Below are positions 33,147 through 41,435 of a stretch of DNA of 64,000 nucleotides, piece after piece. Under the pieces are notes generated by a model. The model saw only the letters and a list, made by a program, of their open reading frames with translations. It made no database searches and was not told the DNA's origin. How positions within the stretch are numbered: the first letter of the stretch is position 1; every line of letters begins with the position of its first letter. A program made the position numbers and the translations under genes. The stretch is taken from assembly GCF_001735805.1 (NCBI RefSeq), contig NZ_CP017248.1, positions 4,526,001-4,590,000 of the forward strand, given 5' to 3'. The DNA is from Streptomyces fodineus. Its GTDB lineage: Bacteria > Actinomycetota > Actinomycetes > Streptomycetales > Streptomycetaceae.

Positions 33147-34148
33147 CTAGTGCTGGCGGTAGTCGTACGGGTACTGGTGCTGGTTCTGGTGCTGGTTCTG
33201 GTGCTGGTTCTGGTGCTGGTTCTGGTGCTGGTGCTGGTTCTGGTGCTGGTTCTGGTGCTCGTCGTACTGCTGCTGCGGGTACTGCTGGTGGCCGTAGTAC
33301 TGCTGCTGGTCGTAACCCTGGTGCCAGTACTGCTGTTCCTGTTGCGGCTGCTGTTCCTGCTGCGGCTGCTGGTACTGCTGCGGCTGCTGGTACTGCTGCT
33401 CGGGCTGCTGCCGGTACGGCTCCGGCTGCTGGTACGGCTGCTGCGGCTCGATGCGGCGCAGCCTCGTCGTGGCGTCGTCCATGACCGGCGGGGCCGGGCG
33501 GGAGACCTCCGGTGTCGCCTGGGCGGCCTTCTTCTCCTTGGCGCGGGCCCGCAGGAACTCGATGCCGATCGGAACCACGGAGACGAGGACGATCAGGATC
33601 AGGATCGCCTCGATGTTGCTCTTGACGAAGCCGATGTTGCCCAGCCAGGAGCCGAGCAGGGTGACGCCCGCGCCCCACAGGGCGCCGCCGATGACGTTGA
33701 AGGTCAGGAACGAGCGGTACTTCATGCCGCTGACGCCGGCGATGATCGGCGTGAAGGTGCGGACCACGGGCACGAAGCGGGCCAGGACCAGGGACTTCGG
33801 GCCGTACTTCTCGAAGAACTCGTGCGCCTTGGTGACGTTCTCCTGCTTGAACAGGCGGGAGTCCGGGCGGTTGAACAGGGACGGGCCGACCTTCTTGCCG
33901 AACATGTAGCCCGCCTGGTCGCCCAGGATCGCGGCGAGGCAGATCAGGCCGATCGCGCCCCACAGCGGGAAGTGCATCTGGTGGGAGGTGATCAGCAGGC
34001 CGCAGGTGAACAGCAGCGAGTCACCGGGGAGGAAGAACCCGATGAGCAGGCCGGACTCGGCGAAGACGACGAGCAGCAGGCCCCAGATGCCGTACACGTT
34101 GAGCAGATGATTGGGGTCCAGCCAGCTCGGGCCGAGGGCAAGTGTCAT
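33147..34148 (-). CDS. DedA family membrane protein with Gln/Asn/His-rich C-terminal tail
   Basis: 333 residues. The DedA domain (1-205) includes FAESGLLIGFFLPGDSLLF, GDQAGYMFGKKVGP, and the FTPIIAGVSGMKYRSFLTFNVIGG region, preceded by VLARFVPVVR with the family Arg. DedA proteins are lipid (undecaprenyl-phosphate or phosphatidylethanolamine) flippase relatives. From about residue 235 the tail is Gln-rich (YQQPQQ), and from about 300 it is a HQNQ tandem array. The gene is convergent with thrE. A GTG directly upstream (34151) is an alternative start with AGGAG nine bases away. Confidence 0.9.
   Translation of the reverse strand: MTLALGPSWLDPNHLLNVYGIWGLLLVVFAESGLLIGFFLPGDSLLFTCGLLITSHQMHFPLWGAIGLICLAAILGDQAGYMFGKKVGPSLFNRPDSRLFKQENVTKAHEFFEKYGPKSLVLARFVPVVRTFTPIIAGVSGMKYRSFLTFNVIGGALWGAGVTLLGSWLGNIGFVKSNIEAILILIVLVSVVPIGIEFLRARAKEKKAAQATPEVSRPAPPVMDDATTRLRRIEPQQPYQQPEPYRQQPEQQYQQPQQYQQPQQEQQPQQEQQYWHQGYDQQQYYGHQQYPQQQYDEHQNQHQNQHQHQNQHQNQHQNQHQNQHQYPYDYRQH
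33174..33258 (-). repeat. 12-bp coding microrepeat encoding His-Gln-Asn-Gln
   Basis: On the minus strand CACCAGAACCAG is repeated about seven times at the 3' end of the dedA-like gene, with one unit shortened by six bases. It encodes (HQNQ)n. Arrays like this vary in length by slippage. The plus-strand reading (Leu-Val repeats) is a shadow. Confidence 0.85.
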
Positions 34149-34293
34149 CACGGGTCCGGGCTCCTGAGGGGGTGAAGGCGGCTACGGCGTCCATCTGAAG
34201 GCCGCACAAAGCTATCAACGTGATGTGACCGCCCCAGGTTCCACCGGTGTCTCCGGGATGCACTGTGGGATGACTGAGAGAAAGCTGTGACTC

Positions 34294-34659
34294 ATGGGAC
34301 TCGAAGACTACGGCGGCGGCCAGGGTCCGCAGCCTGATGTGCTGGTCGTCACGACGAACGACGTGCCCGGCTACCGGGTGCAGCAGGTGATCGGCGAGGT
34401 CTTCGGACTCACCGTACGGTCGCGGCATCTCGGCAGCCAGATCGGCGCCGGGCTGAAGTCGATGATCGGCGGCGAGCTGAAGGGGCTCACCAAGACGCTC
34501 GTGCAGACCCGCAACCAGGCCATGGAACGCCTGGTGGAGCAGGCACGCGCGCGTGGCGCCAACGCAGTGCTGGCGTTCCGGTTCGATGTGACCGAGGCCG
34601 CCGACGTGGGCACCGAGGTGTGCGCCTACGGCACGGCGGTGGTCCTGGCCCAGGAGTGA
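34294..34659 (+). CDS. YbjQ/UPF0145 (DUF74) family protein
   Basis: 121 residues. The YbjQ fold is recognised from TTNDVPGYRVQQVIGEVFGL, LKSMIGGELKGLTKTL, and RARGANAVLAFRFDV followed by VGTEVCAYGTAVVL. Members are pentameric and have been called putative heavy-metal-binding, without a proven function. It lies between the divergent dedA gene and convergent tipA. ATG at 34294 follows GAGAGAAAG. Confidence 0.88.
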   Translation: MGLEDYGGGQGPQPDVLVVTTNDVPGYRVQQVIGEVFGLTVRSRHLGSQIGAGLKSMIGGELKGLTKTLVQTRNQAMERLVEQARARGANAVLAFRFDVTEAADVGTEVCAYGTAVVLAQE

Positions 34660-34686
34660 TCCCCGTACACACCCGGGCCAGGGCCG

Positions 34687-35454
34687 TCAGGCCGTGTGCC
34701 GGTCGGCGTTGGCGAGGATCGCGTCGCGCAGGTGCTGGGCGAAACCGGGGCGCATGGCGTCGTAGTAGGCGGTGAAGCGCGCGTCGGAGATGTACATCTC
34801 GGCGAGGCAGCGGTGCATGGTGTACGGCACCTCGTAGAACCACCTGGTGATGTGCTGCCGGTGCTCCTCGGCCATGTCCATGGCGGCCTCGCCCGTCGGC
34901 GGCTCACCCGCGGCCAGCAGGGCGACGTACCGCTCGTTCCAGTCGTCGCCCTCGTCCTTGAGGCGCTTCCAGTCCTCCTTGCCGTAGCGGGCGGCGCGGC
35001 GCTGGGACTCGGCCCACGCCTCGGTGTTCCCCCAGCGCTGCTCCGCCTCCTGGGCGTACTCCTCCTTGAAGGGGTCGTCGTCCCCGAACACCTCGAACCG
35101 CTCTTCCGGGGTGAGGTTGATGCCCATCTTGCGTGCCTCCATGGCGTGCTCCACGGCCGCGGCCATCTTCTGGAGCTTCTCGATCCGGGCGGTCAGCAGT
35201 TCGTGCTGGCGGCGCAGGTGTGCGCGCGGGTCCGCGTCCGGGTCGTCGAGCAGGACCGCGACCTCGTCGAGCGGGAAGCCGAGCTCCCGGTAGAACAGGA
35301 TCTGCTGGAGCCGGTCGAGGTCGGCGTCGGTGTAGCGCCGGTGGCCGGCGTAGGTGCGCTCGCCGGGTGCGAGCAGGCCGATCTCGTCGTAGTGGTGCAG
35401 GGTGCGCACCGTGATTCCGGCGAACCCCGCGACCTGTCCCACGGAGTAGCTCAC
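34687..35454 (-). CDS. tipA: MerR-family thiopeptide-responsive regulator TipA
   Basis: 255 residues. The N-terminal MerR HTH (VGQVAGFAGITVRTLHHYDE, GERTYAGHRRYTDADLDRL) is followed by a dimerisation coil and the TipAS domain. TipAS is expected to initiate internally at Met110 (KMGINLTPEER), as in S. lividans, giving a 146-residue drug-sequestering protein. TipAS captures thiostrepton-like thiopeptides covalently through a cysteine; the only candidate here is Cys216 in MHRCLAEMY, matching the known Cys allowing for a two-residue length difference. GTG 35454 is used; a longer frame runs through the promoter. Confidence 0.95.
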   Translation of the reverse strand: MSYSVGQVAGFAGITVRTLHHYDEIGLLAPGERTYAGHRRYTDADLDRLQQILFYRELGFPLDEVAVLLDDPDADPRAHLRRQHELLTARIEKLQKMAAAVEHAMEARKMGINLTPEERFEVFGDDDPFKEEYAQEAEQRWGNTEAWAESQRRAARYGKEDWKRLKDEGDDWNERYVALLAAGEPPTGEAAMDMAEEHRQHITRWFYEVPYTMHRCLAEMYISDARFTAYYDAMRPGFAQHLRDAILANADRHTA

Positions 35455-35484
35455 TTTTCCGCTCCTTCGGTCGGTACGCCGTCC

Positions 35485-35515
35485 ACGCTGAGGCCTCACG
35501 TCACGTGAGGTGCAA
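35485..35515 (-). promoter_or_regulatory. tipA promoter with TipAL-binding palindrome
   Basis: On the minus strand, TTGCAC (35510-35515) and CAGCGT (35485-35490) are separated by 19 bp, the overlong spacer typical of MerR-activated promoters. The spacer holds the perfect dyad CCTCACGTCACGTGAGG (35494-35510), as in the classical thiostrepton-inducible tipA promoter. It lies upstream of tipA and also upstream of the divergent CLC gene. Confidence 0.88.
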
Positions 35516-35564
35516 GCAGGTTTCCGTTCCCACTGTTCGGGATGTTGTGGGCTTTTCGTCCGCT

Positions 35565-35579
35565 TATGGTGAGCCCGTG
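35565..35579 (+). promoter_or_regulatory. -10 hexamer and leaderless GTG start of the CLC gene
   Basis: TATGGT at 35565-35570, six bases, GTG at 35577, no Shine-Dalgarno sequence. A TTGTGG at 35545-35550 is too close (14 bp) to be a good -35. Confidence 0.4.
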
Positions 35580-36866
35580 GCCCAGGAAACCGACGCGTCG
35601 CAGGCGCCTCCGACCGCTCCTACGGCCCCGGCGCGGGCCCTGCTGCCGTACATCCTGCCCGCCGCGGCCGTGGGGGTGGTCGCGAGCCTGGTCTTCGTCG
35701 GGGTGAGCGCGGGGGCGGAGCTGCTCCAGCGCGTGCTGTGGGGGCCGCTGCCGGACGCGCTCGGCGTGGGCCGCTCCTCGGTGGCGTGGGTGTTCGTCAT
35801 GCTCGTGGCGACCGGGACCGCCGTCGGTCTGGTGGTCTGGAAGATGCCCGGGCACGCCGGTCCCGACCCGGCCACCCTCGGTCTGAACGCCCCCGTGATG
35901 CCGCTGGTCGTGATGCCGGGACTGGTGCTGGCGACCGGGCTGATGCTGGCCGGCGGCCCGAGCCTCGGCCCGGAGAACCCGATCATCGCCGTGAACGTGG
36001 GCCTCGCGGCCTGGTTCGGCGGGCGCCTGCTGCCCCGGACACCGGGCGCCGTGTGGCCGATGCTGGCCGAGTCGGCGACGATCGGCGCACTGTTCGGCAC
36101 GCCGGTGGCGGCGGCGCTGGTCATCTCCGAGGCGCTGGCCGGACGCCCGATGCGGGGCCGGCTCTGGGACAACCTGTTCGCGCCGCTGACCGCCGGCGCG
36201 TGCGGGGCCGTGACAACCACGCTGGTGGCCCATCCGACCTTCGACCTGGGCCTGCCGCCCATGGGGCACCCGCACGCGAAGGACTTCCTGGCGGCCGTGG
36301 TGATCGCCTCGGCCACCGCGCTGCTCGGCATGTGCGCGGTGTACGCCTTCCCGCTCGTCCACGCGGCCTTCCGGCGGCTGCGGCACCCGATGCTGATGCT
36401 TCCGGCCGGCGGGGTCGTACTGGGCGCCCTGGGGGCCCTGGGCGGCCATCTGACGCTCTTCAAGGGGCTGTCGGAGGTCGGGAAGCTGGCCCGGCACCCG
36501 GACGGCTGGTCGGCGGGGCAGTTCGCCGGGATGGCGGTGGTGAAGCTGGCCGCGCTGCTCGTCGCCGCGTCCTGCGGTTTCCGCGGCGGCCGTATCTTCC
36601 CGGCGGTCTTCGTCGGCAGCGCCCTGGGCCTGTGCGCCCACGCACTCGTTCCCGCCGTTCATCCCTCGGTCGGCGTGGCGACGGGCGTCCTGGGCATGCT
36701 CCTGGCGGTCACGCGGCAGGGCTGGGTGAGCCTGTTCACGGCCGCCGTCCTGGTCGCCTCACCGGGCCTCCTCGCCCTGCTGTGCATCGCCTCGCTGCCG
36801 GCCTGGCTGCTGGTGACGGGGCGCGCGCAGATGCAGTTGCGCGCGGACGGCACCCCGATCCGCTGA
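35577..36866 (+). CDS. CLC-family chloride channel/transporter
   Basis: 429 residues with about ten hydrophobic helices. CLC selectivity motifs are visible: GGPSLGPENPIIA (equivalent of the GxEGP motif, near residue 135) and CGFRGGRIFPAVFVGSALGL (GGxFxP motif, near residue 335). In the first motif the glutamate is followed by Asn (GPENP), so the gating-glutamate position should be compared with true antiporters. It is 34 bp upstream of a glutamate decarboxylase gene in the same direction, suggesting joint action in acid tolerance or charge balance. Confidence 0.88.
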   Translation: MAQETDASQAPPTAPTAPARALLPYILPAAAVGVVASLVFVGVSAGAELLQRVLWGPLPDALGVGRSSVAWVFVMLVATGTAVGLVVWKMPGHAGPDPATLGLNAPVMPLVVMPGLVLATGLMLAGGPSLGPENPIIAVNVGLAAWFGGRLLPRTPGAVWPMLAESATIGALFGTPVAAALVISEALAGRPMRGRLWDNLFAPLTAGACGAVTTTLVAHPTFDLGLPPMGHPHAKDFLAAVVIASATALLGMCAVYAFPLVHAAFRRLRHPMLMLPAGGVVLGALGALGGHLTLFKGLSEVGKLARHPDGWSAGQFAGMAVVKLAALLVAASCGFRGGRIFPAVFVGSALGLCAHALVPAVHPSVGVATGVLGMLLAVTRQGWVSLFTAAVLVASPGLLALLCIASLPAWLLVTGRAQMQLRADGTPIR

Positions 36867-36900
36867 AACCACCTTCCCTGGAATCCCTGGAGGCACGTTC

Positions 36901-38307
36901 ATGGCCCTGCACAAAGGTCCCGAGAAACGCCAAGAGCGGACGATGTCGGTCAACCCGTTCTACGGAGAGGCCAATCCGGTCGGCGGCATGACCGAGGCCC
37001 CGCCCACGCACCGGCTCCCGGACGCGCCGCTGGCCCCGTCGACGGCGTACCAGCTGGTGCACGACGAGCTGATGCTGGACGGCAACTCCCGGCTGAATCT
37101 GGCCACGTTCGTGACCACCTGGATGGAGCCGCAGGCCGGGGTGCTGATGGCGGAGTGCCGGGACAAGAACATGATCGACAAGGACGAGTACCCGCGCACG
37201 GCCGAGCTGGAGCGGCGCTGTGTGGCGATGCTCGCCGACCTGTGGAACGCGCCCGATCCGTCGGCGGCGGTGGGCTGTTCGACGACCGGGTCGAGCGAGG
37301 CGTGCATGCTCGCCGGGATGGCACTGAAACGACGGTGGGCCGGCCGGAACGCCGACCGCTATCCGGGGGCGCGGCCCAACCTGGTCATGGGCGTCAACGT
37401 CCAGGTGTGCTGGGAGAAGTTCTGCAACTTCTGGGAGGTGGAGACCCGGCTGGTGCCCATGGAGGGCGACCGGTTCCACCTGGACCCGCAGGCCGCCGTG
37501 GAGCTGTGCGACGAGAACACCATCGGGGTCGTCGGCATCCTCGGCTCGACCTTCGACGGCTCCTACGAGCCGGTCGCCGACCTGTGCGCCGCCCTGGACG
37601 CCCTCCAGGAGCGCACGGGGCTCGACATCCCGGTGCACGTGGACGGCGCGTCCGGCGGCATGGTGGCGCCCTTCCTGGACCCGGACCTGGTGTGGGACTT
37701 CCGGCTGCCGCGCGTGGCCTCGATCAACACCTCCGGGCACAAGTACGGACTGGTGTATCCGGGCGTCGGCTGGGCGCTGTGGCGGGACGAGGAGGCTCTG
37801 CCCGAGGAACTGGTCTTCCGGGTCAACTACCTGGGCGGCGACATGCCGACCTTCGCCCTCAACTTCTCCCGTCCCGGCGCCCAGGTGGTCGCGCAGTACT
37901 ACACCTTCCTGCGGCTCGGCCGCGAGGGCTACCGCGCGGTGCAGCAGTCCACGCGGGACGTGGCGACCTCGCTGGCCGGGCGGATCGAGGCGCTCGGCGA
38001 CTTCCGGCTGCTGACCCGGGGCGACGAGCTGCCGGTCTTCGCCTTCACCACCGCCCCGGACGTGACGTCGTACGACGTCTTCGACGTCTCGCGGCGGCTG
38101 CGCGAGAGCGGCTGGCTGGTGCCCGCGTACACCTTCCCGGCGAACCGGCAGGACCTGTCCGTGCTCCGGGTGGTGTGCCGCAACGGCTTCTCCCACGACC
38201 TGGCCGACCTGTTCCTGGACGACCTGGCCCGCCTGGTGCCGGAGCTGCGCCGGCAGCCGCATCCCCTGACCCGGGACAAGGGGGCGGCCACCGGCTTCCA
38301 TCACTAG
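36901..38307 (+). CDS. gadB: Glutamate decarboxylase
   Basis: 468 residues. PLP enzyme converting glutamate to GABA with consumption of a proton. Motifs: NMIDKDEYPRTAELERRCV, GCSTTGSSEACMLAGMALKR as the PLP-phosphate site, HVDGASGGMVAPF with the PLP Asp, and SINTSGHKYGLVYPGVGW with the Schiff-base Lys near residue 280. N-terminal region PFYGEANPVGG matches bacterial GADs. GGAGG lies seven bases before ATG 36901. No GadC-type glutamate/GABA antiporter gene is adjacent; a CLC gene is directly upstream. Its stop is only two bases from the convergent ABC permease stop. Confidence 0.95.
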   Translation: MALHKGPEKRQERTMSVNPFYGEANPVGGMTEAPPTHRLPDAPLAPSTAYQLVHDELMLDGNSRLNLATFVTTWMEPQAGVLMAECRDKNMIDKDEYPRTAELERRCVAMLADLWNAPDPSAAVGCSTTGSSEACMLAGMALKRRWAGRNADRYPGARPNLVMGVNVQVCWEKFCNFWEVETRLVPMEGDRFHLDPQAAVELCDENTIGVVGILGSTFDGSYEPVADLCAALDALQERTGLDIPVHVDGASGGMVAPFLDPDLVWDFRLPRVASINTSGHKYGLVYPGVGWALWRDEEALPEELVFRVNYLGGDMPTFALNFSRPGAQVVAQYYTFLRLGREGYRAVQQSTRDVATSLAGRIEALGDFRLLTRGDELPVFAFTTAPDVTSYDVFDVSRRLRESGWLVPAYTFPANRQDLSVLRVVCRNGFSHDLADLFLDDLARLVPELRRQPHPLTRDKGAATGFHH

Positions 38308-38309
38308 GG

Positions 38310-39071
38310 CTACCGGCCCAGGCGGGCGAACTTCCGTACCGCCAGCGGGAGGAAGACCGCCAGCAGCGCGAGCGGCCACAGCACCGCGGGCCACACATGG
38401 CCCGGTGCGCCGCCGGGGCCGCCCAGGAGGTCTCGTACGGCCGTCGCCGTCTGGGACAGGGGGTTCCACTGCACGGCCGTGCCCAGCCAGTGCGGCATGG
38501 AGTCGCGGGCGGCAATGGCGTTGGAGAGGAAACCGACCGGCCAGACCAGGATCTGCACGGCCTGGACCATCTCGGGGCGGCCTGCGACCAGGGCGAGATG
38601 GATGCCGATCCACAGCATGGCGAAGCGGAACAGCAGGAGCAGGCCGGCGGCGGCCAGGAGGGCCCCGGCGCCGCCGTGCGCCCGCCAGCCGAGCGCGTAC
38701 GCCACACCGGCCGTCAGCGCCAGCGCGGCGGCCGACTGGAGCATGTCGGCCGCCGAACGGCCCACCAGGACCGCCCCGTCCGCCATGGGCAGCGAGCGGA
38801 ACCGGTCGATGACGCCCTTGGTGAGGTCCTGGGTCACCGCGAGCATGGTGCCCTCCAGGCCGAAGGCCATGGTGAGCGCGAGCATGCCGGGCACCAGGTA
38901 GTCGACGTAGTCGCCGCTCACGCCCCGGCCGCCGCCGATCAGATAGCCGAACATCAGCAGGAGCATCACCGGGAAGACCAGCCCGACCAGCGCCTGCCCC
39001 GGCTGCCGTGCCCAGTGGGCGAGTTCGCGCCGGGTCATGGTCCAGGAGTCCGAGAGTACGTACGCGCTCAC
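38310..39071 (-). CDS. ABC-2 type transporter permease (DrrB-like)
   Basis: 253 residues with six hydrophobic segments, including VGLVFPVMLLLMFGYLIGG near residue 30. The ABC-2 signature region LTKGVIDRFRSLPMADGAVLVGR is near residue 85-107, and PVGFLSNAIAARDSMPHWLG lies before the last helix. It resembles daunorubicin-type export permeases. It overlaps the ATPase gene by four bases, so the two form one exporter. The substrate is unknown; control by the PadR regulator upstream is likely. Confidence 0.92.
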   Translation of the reverse strand: MSAYVLSDSWTMTRRELAHWARQPGQALVGLVFPVMLLLMFGYLIGGGRGVSGDYVDYLVPGMLALTMAFGLEGTMLAVTQDLTKGVIDRFRSLPMADGAVLVGRSAADMLQSAAALALTAGVAYALGWRAHGGAGALLAAAGLLLLFRFAMLWIGIHLALVAGRPEMVQAVQILVWPVGFLSNAIAARDSMPHWLGTAVQWNPLSQTATAVRDLLGGPGGAPGHVWPAVLWPLALLAVFLPLAVRKFARLGR

Positions 39072-40021
39072 GCGGCCACCTCCGTCGTACGCCGGTCCGG
39101 TCCCGTCAGGTGCAGGAACACCTCGTCCAGGGTGGGGCGGCGCAGGGCGATGTCCTCGGCCTCGATACCGGCCCGCTCCAGCCCTCGTACGACCTCCGAG
39201 AGCGCGGCCATGCGGTCGGTGACCGGGGCGCTCAGCAGCCGCCGGTCGGCGTCGACGCAGACTCCGGTGAGCGGCAGTTGGGCTGTGGCGGCGGCGAGTT
39301 GGCCGGTGTCGCGCAGGACGACGTCGACGCGGTCGCCGCCGGTGAGGGTCTTCAGCTCGTCGGGCGTGCCGCCGGCGACGACCCGGCCGTGGTCCACGAA
39401 GGCGATGCGGTCGGCGAGCTGGTCGGCCTCCTCCAGGTACTGGGTGGTGAGCAGGACCGTCGTACCGGCGCCGGCCAGGGAGCGGACGGCGGCCCAGACC
39501 TCGGCGCGGCCACGGGGGTCGAGGCCGGTGGTGGGCTCGTCGAGGAACAGCACCTCGGGGTCGGTGATCAGGGAGGCGGCGAGGTCGAGGCGGCGGCGCA
39601 TACCGCCGCTGTAGCGGGCGACCGGGGTGCGGCCGGTGCCGGTGAGGCCGAAGCGCTCCAGGAGTTCGGTGGCGCGCACGCGCGCGTGGCGGGCACCGAG
39701 GTGGTGCAGGCGGGCGAACATCTGAAGGTTCTGCCGGCCGTCCAGCTGCTCGTCCAGGGCGGCGTACTGGCCCAGCAGACCGATGCGGCGGCGGACGGCA
39801 CGGGGCTCGGCCGTCACGTCGTGGCCGGCGACCTCGATGCGGCCGCCGTCGGGCCTGAGCAGCGTGGCCAGGATCCGGACCAGGGTGGTCTTGCCCGCGC
39901 CGTTCGGGCCGAGTACGGCGTGCACGGTGCCGCGGGCGACGTGCAGGTCGAGCCCGTGCAGAGCGTGTTTCGTGCCGTAGGTCTTACGTGCGTCCTCGAC
40001 GGTGATCGCCGTGTCGGCCAT
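39068..40021 (-). CDS. ABC transporter ATP-binding protein (DrrA-like)
   Basis: 317 residues. Walker A GPNGAGKTTLVRIL near residue 38, Q-loop LLGQYAALDEQLDGRQNL, signature YSGGMRRRLDLAASL near residue 140, Walker B VLFLDEPTTGLD, and the H-loop strand LLTTQYLEEADQLADRIAFV. The C-terminal 90 residues match DrrA-type extensions. It energises the adjacent permease. ATG 40021 has GGGAGAGG just upstream. Its own promoter with PadR-like operators lies at 40036-40095. Confidence 0.93.
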   Translation of the reverse strand: MADTAITVEDARKTYGTKHALHGLDLHVARGTVHAVLGPNGAGKTTLVRILATLLRPDGGRIEVAGHDVTAEPRAVRRRIGLLGQYAALDEQLDGRQNLQMFARLHHLGARHARVRATELLERFGLTGTGRTPVARYSGGMRRRLDLAASLITDPEVLFLDEPTTGLDPRGRAEVWAAVRSLAGAGTTVLLTTQYLEEADQLADRIAFVDHGRVVAGGTPDELKTLTGGDRVDVVLRDTGQLAAATAQLPLTGVCVDADRRLLSAPVTDRMAALSEVVRGLERAGIEAEDIALRRPTLDEVFLHLTGPDRRTTEVAA

Positions 40022-40035
40022 GCCTCTCCCTTGCT

Positions 40036-40095
40036 AGTCAAGTTTGACTACCTCGTCGAAGGTAACGCCCGTCGCACCATTGGTCAAACTTGATT
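40036..40095 (-). promoter_or_regulatory. Promoter of the ABC operon flanked by two TCAA-N2-TTGA operators
   Basis: On the minus strand TTGACC (40082-40087), a 17-bp spacer and TACCTT (40059-40064) form a good sigma-70-type promoter. Two dyads of the form GTCAA-NN-TTGA lie at 40082-40095, overlapping the -35, and 40036-40049, just past the expected start point. They are candidate sites for the PadR regulator encoded immediately upstream. Confidence 0.65.
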
Positions 40096-40735
40096 AGCGG
40101 TCGTCCTCCGGATGCCGCTCCCCCGTCGCGTACGGGTTCTCCTCGTCCTCGGCGAGGACGCCGACGAACGGCTCACCCTCTCCGGCGAAGGTGTAGGCGC
40201 CGTTCTCGACGCGCTCGACGAGACCATGGGTCCATTCGGCCTCGGAGTCGGCCGTATGGACCCACATGTTCATGATCTCGCCGATGTGGCCGAGCTGTTC
40301 GGGCCCCTCCGCGGGCACGTAGTGCTCGGTGACCGAGGAGCGCCATGCCTCGATCCGGCGCATGCGCTCCTTCAGCAGCGCCACCGCCTCGGCCCTCGGC
40401 AGGTCGACCATGAAGCCGATGGCCGCCGTCTTGACGTCGCCGCGCTGGTCGTAGGCGACCAGCGCGTCGCGCAGCAGGGCGAAGTACTCCTCGGTGCCCC
40501 GGTCGGTCAGCTCGTACTCGGTGCGCGGCGGGCCGCCGGCCGTGGACGGCCCGGTCTCGTGCGCGTGCAGCAGCCCTTGCTTGGCCATCTGCTTCAGGGC
40601 GTGGTAGATCGAGCCCGGCTTGGCGTTGGACCACTCGTGCGCGCCCCAGTACTCCAGGTCGCCCCGCACCTGGTAGCCGTGGGCCCGCCCGTGCTGGCGG
40701 ACCGCGCCCAGCACGAGAAGACGGATCGCTGACAT
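40094..40735 (-). CDS. PadR-family transcriptional regulator
   Basis: 213 residues. The N-terminal PadR winged helix is clear: LVLGAVRQHGRAHGYQVRGDL, then KPGSIYHALKQMAKQGLLH and RTEYELTDRGTEEYFALL. A C-terminal helical domain (Vir_C-like, about 110-213) follows. It probably represses the ABC exporter genes lying downstream in the same direction and responds to a substrate of the pump. TAACCT lies seven bases upstream of the ATG, so its own transcript may be leaderless. The gene's stop lies inside one of the two putative operators. Confidence 0.9.
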   Translation of the reverse strand: MSAIRLLVLGAVRQHGRAHGYQVRGDLEYWGAHEWSNAKPGSIYHALKQMAKQGLLHAHETGPSTAGGPPRTEYELTDRGTEEYFALLRDALVAYDQRGDVKTAAIGFMVDLPRAEAVALLKERMRRIEAWRSSVTEHYVPAEGPEQLGHIGEIMNMWVHTADSEAEWTHGLVERVENGAYTFAGEGEPFVGVLAEDEENPYATGERHPEDDR

Positions 40736-40774
40736 GCGGTCCAGGTTATTGCCGCAACGCCGCCCGCCCCGCGG

Positions 40775-41323
40775 TCACCCCCAGGAGGCGCCCTGCTCCT
40801 GGGCGACCAGCTCGAAGGCGGTCTTGCCGTCCAGGGACTCGCGGATGATGTCCGCGTGGCCCGCGTGCCGGGCCGTCTCGCGGATCAGGTGCAGACACAG
40901 CCAGCGCAGCGAGACCCGGCCCTCCGGCGGGAACCAGGGGTCCGGCGGCAGCGGGAAGGTGTCGTCCAGGCTCGGCGCGGAGCGGATGAACGCCTCCGTC
41001 TCGGCGGCGACCTGCTCCCAGTAGGCCAGCTGCGAGGCGACCGTCTCCTCGCCGACCAGCTGGAAGCTCTCGTGCCAGTTCGACTCGTCGCGCTTGACGG
41101 CCGGGGGCTCCTGCCTGGCCCGGGCGATCCAGATCTGCTCGACCTCGGCGACATGCTTGAGCAGGCCGCCGAGCGACATCTCGCTGGCACTGGGGCAGGA
41201 ACGGGCCTGCTCCTCGGTCAGTCCGAGCAGGGACCGGCGGATCCCGCCGCGCTGCTCCTCGATGAACGCGAGCAGCGCCCCGCGCTCGTCGCCCTGCGTC
41301 TCCGCCGGTACGTGCTTGACCAT
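40775..41323 (-). CDS. DinB/DUF664-family protein
   Basis: 182 residues. Four-helix DinB-like fold: LLAFIEEQRGGIRRSLLGLT, MSLGGLLKHVAEVEQIWIAR with a metal-ligand His, and LRWLCLHLIRETARHAGHAD with the HxxxH-type ligands near residues 150-160. The set fits a divalent-metal site and relation to mycothiol-dependent S-transferases. The exact substrate is unknown. ATG 41323 is chosen because the N-terminus (MVKHVPAETQGDERG) fits the family; the open frame continues to 41401. Confidence 0.88.
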   Translation of the reverse strand: MVKHVPAETQGDERGALLAFIEEQRGGIRRSLLGLTEEQARSCPSASEMSLGGLLKHVAEVEQIWIARARQEPPAVKRDESNWHESFQLVGEETVASQLAYWEQVAAETEAFIRSAPSLDDTFPLPPDPWFPPEGRVSLRWLCLHLIRETARHAGHADIIRESLDGKTAFELVAQEQGASWG

Positions 41324-41435
41324 GGCCGGCCGCCTTTCGTCACCCTCGCCGGAGGCCCGCTGCCCCCTGACACCAACGACGCTACGGGCCATTGCGGTCA
41401 ACTGCTGTCCGCGATGGCCCGCCGTTTCCGGGAGG

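Noticed and set aside
33174..33258. Regular short repeats that could look like a CRISPR array
   Set aside because: The unit is only 12 bp, contiguous without spacers, and codes in frame for HQNQ in the dedA-like gene.
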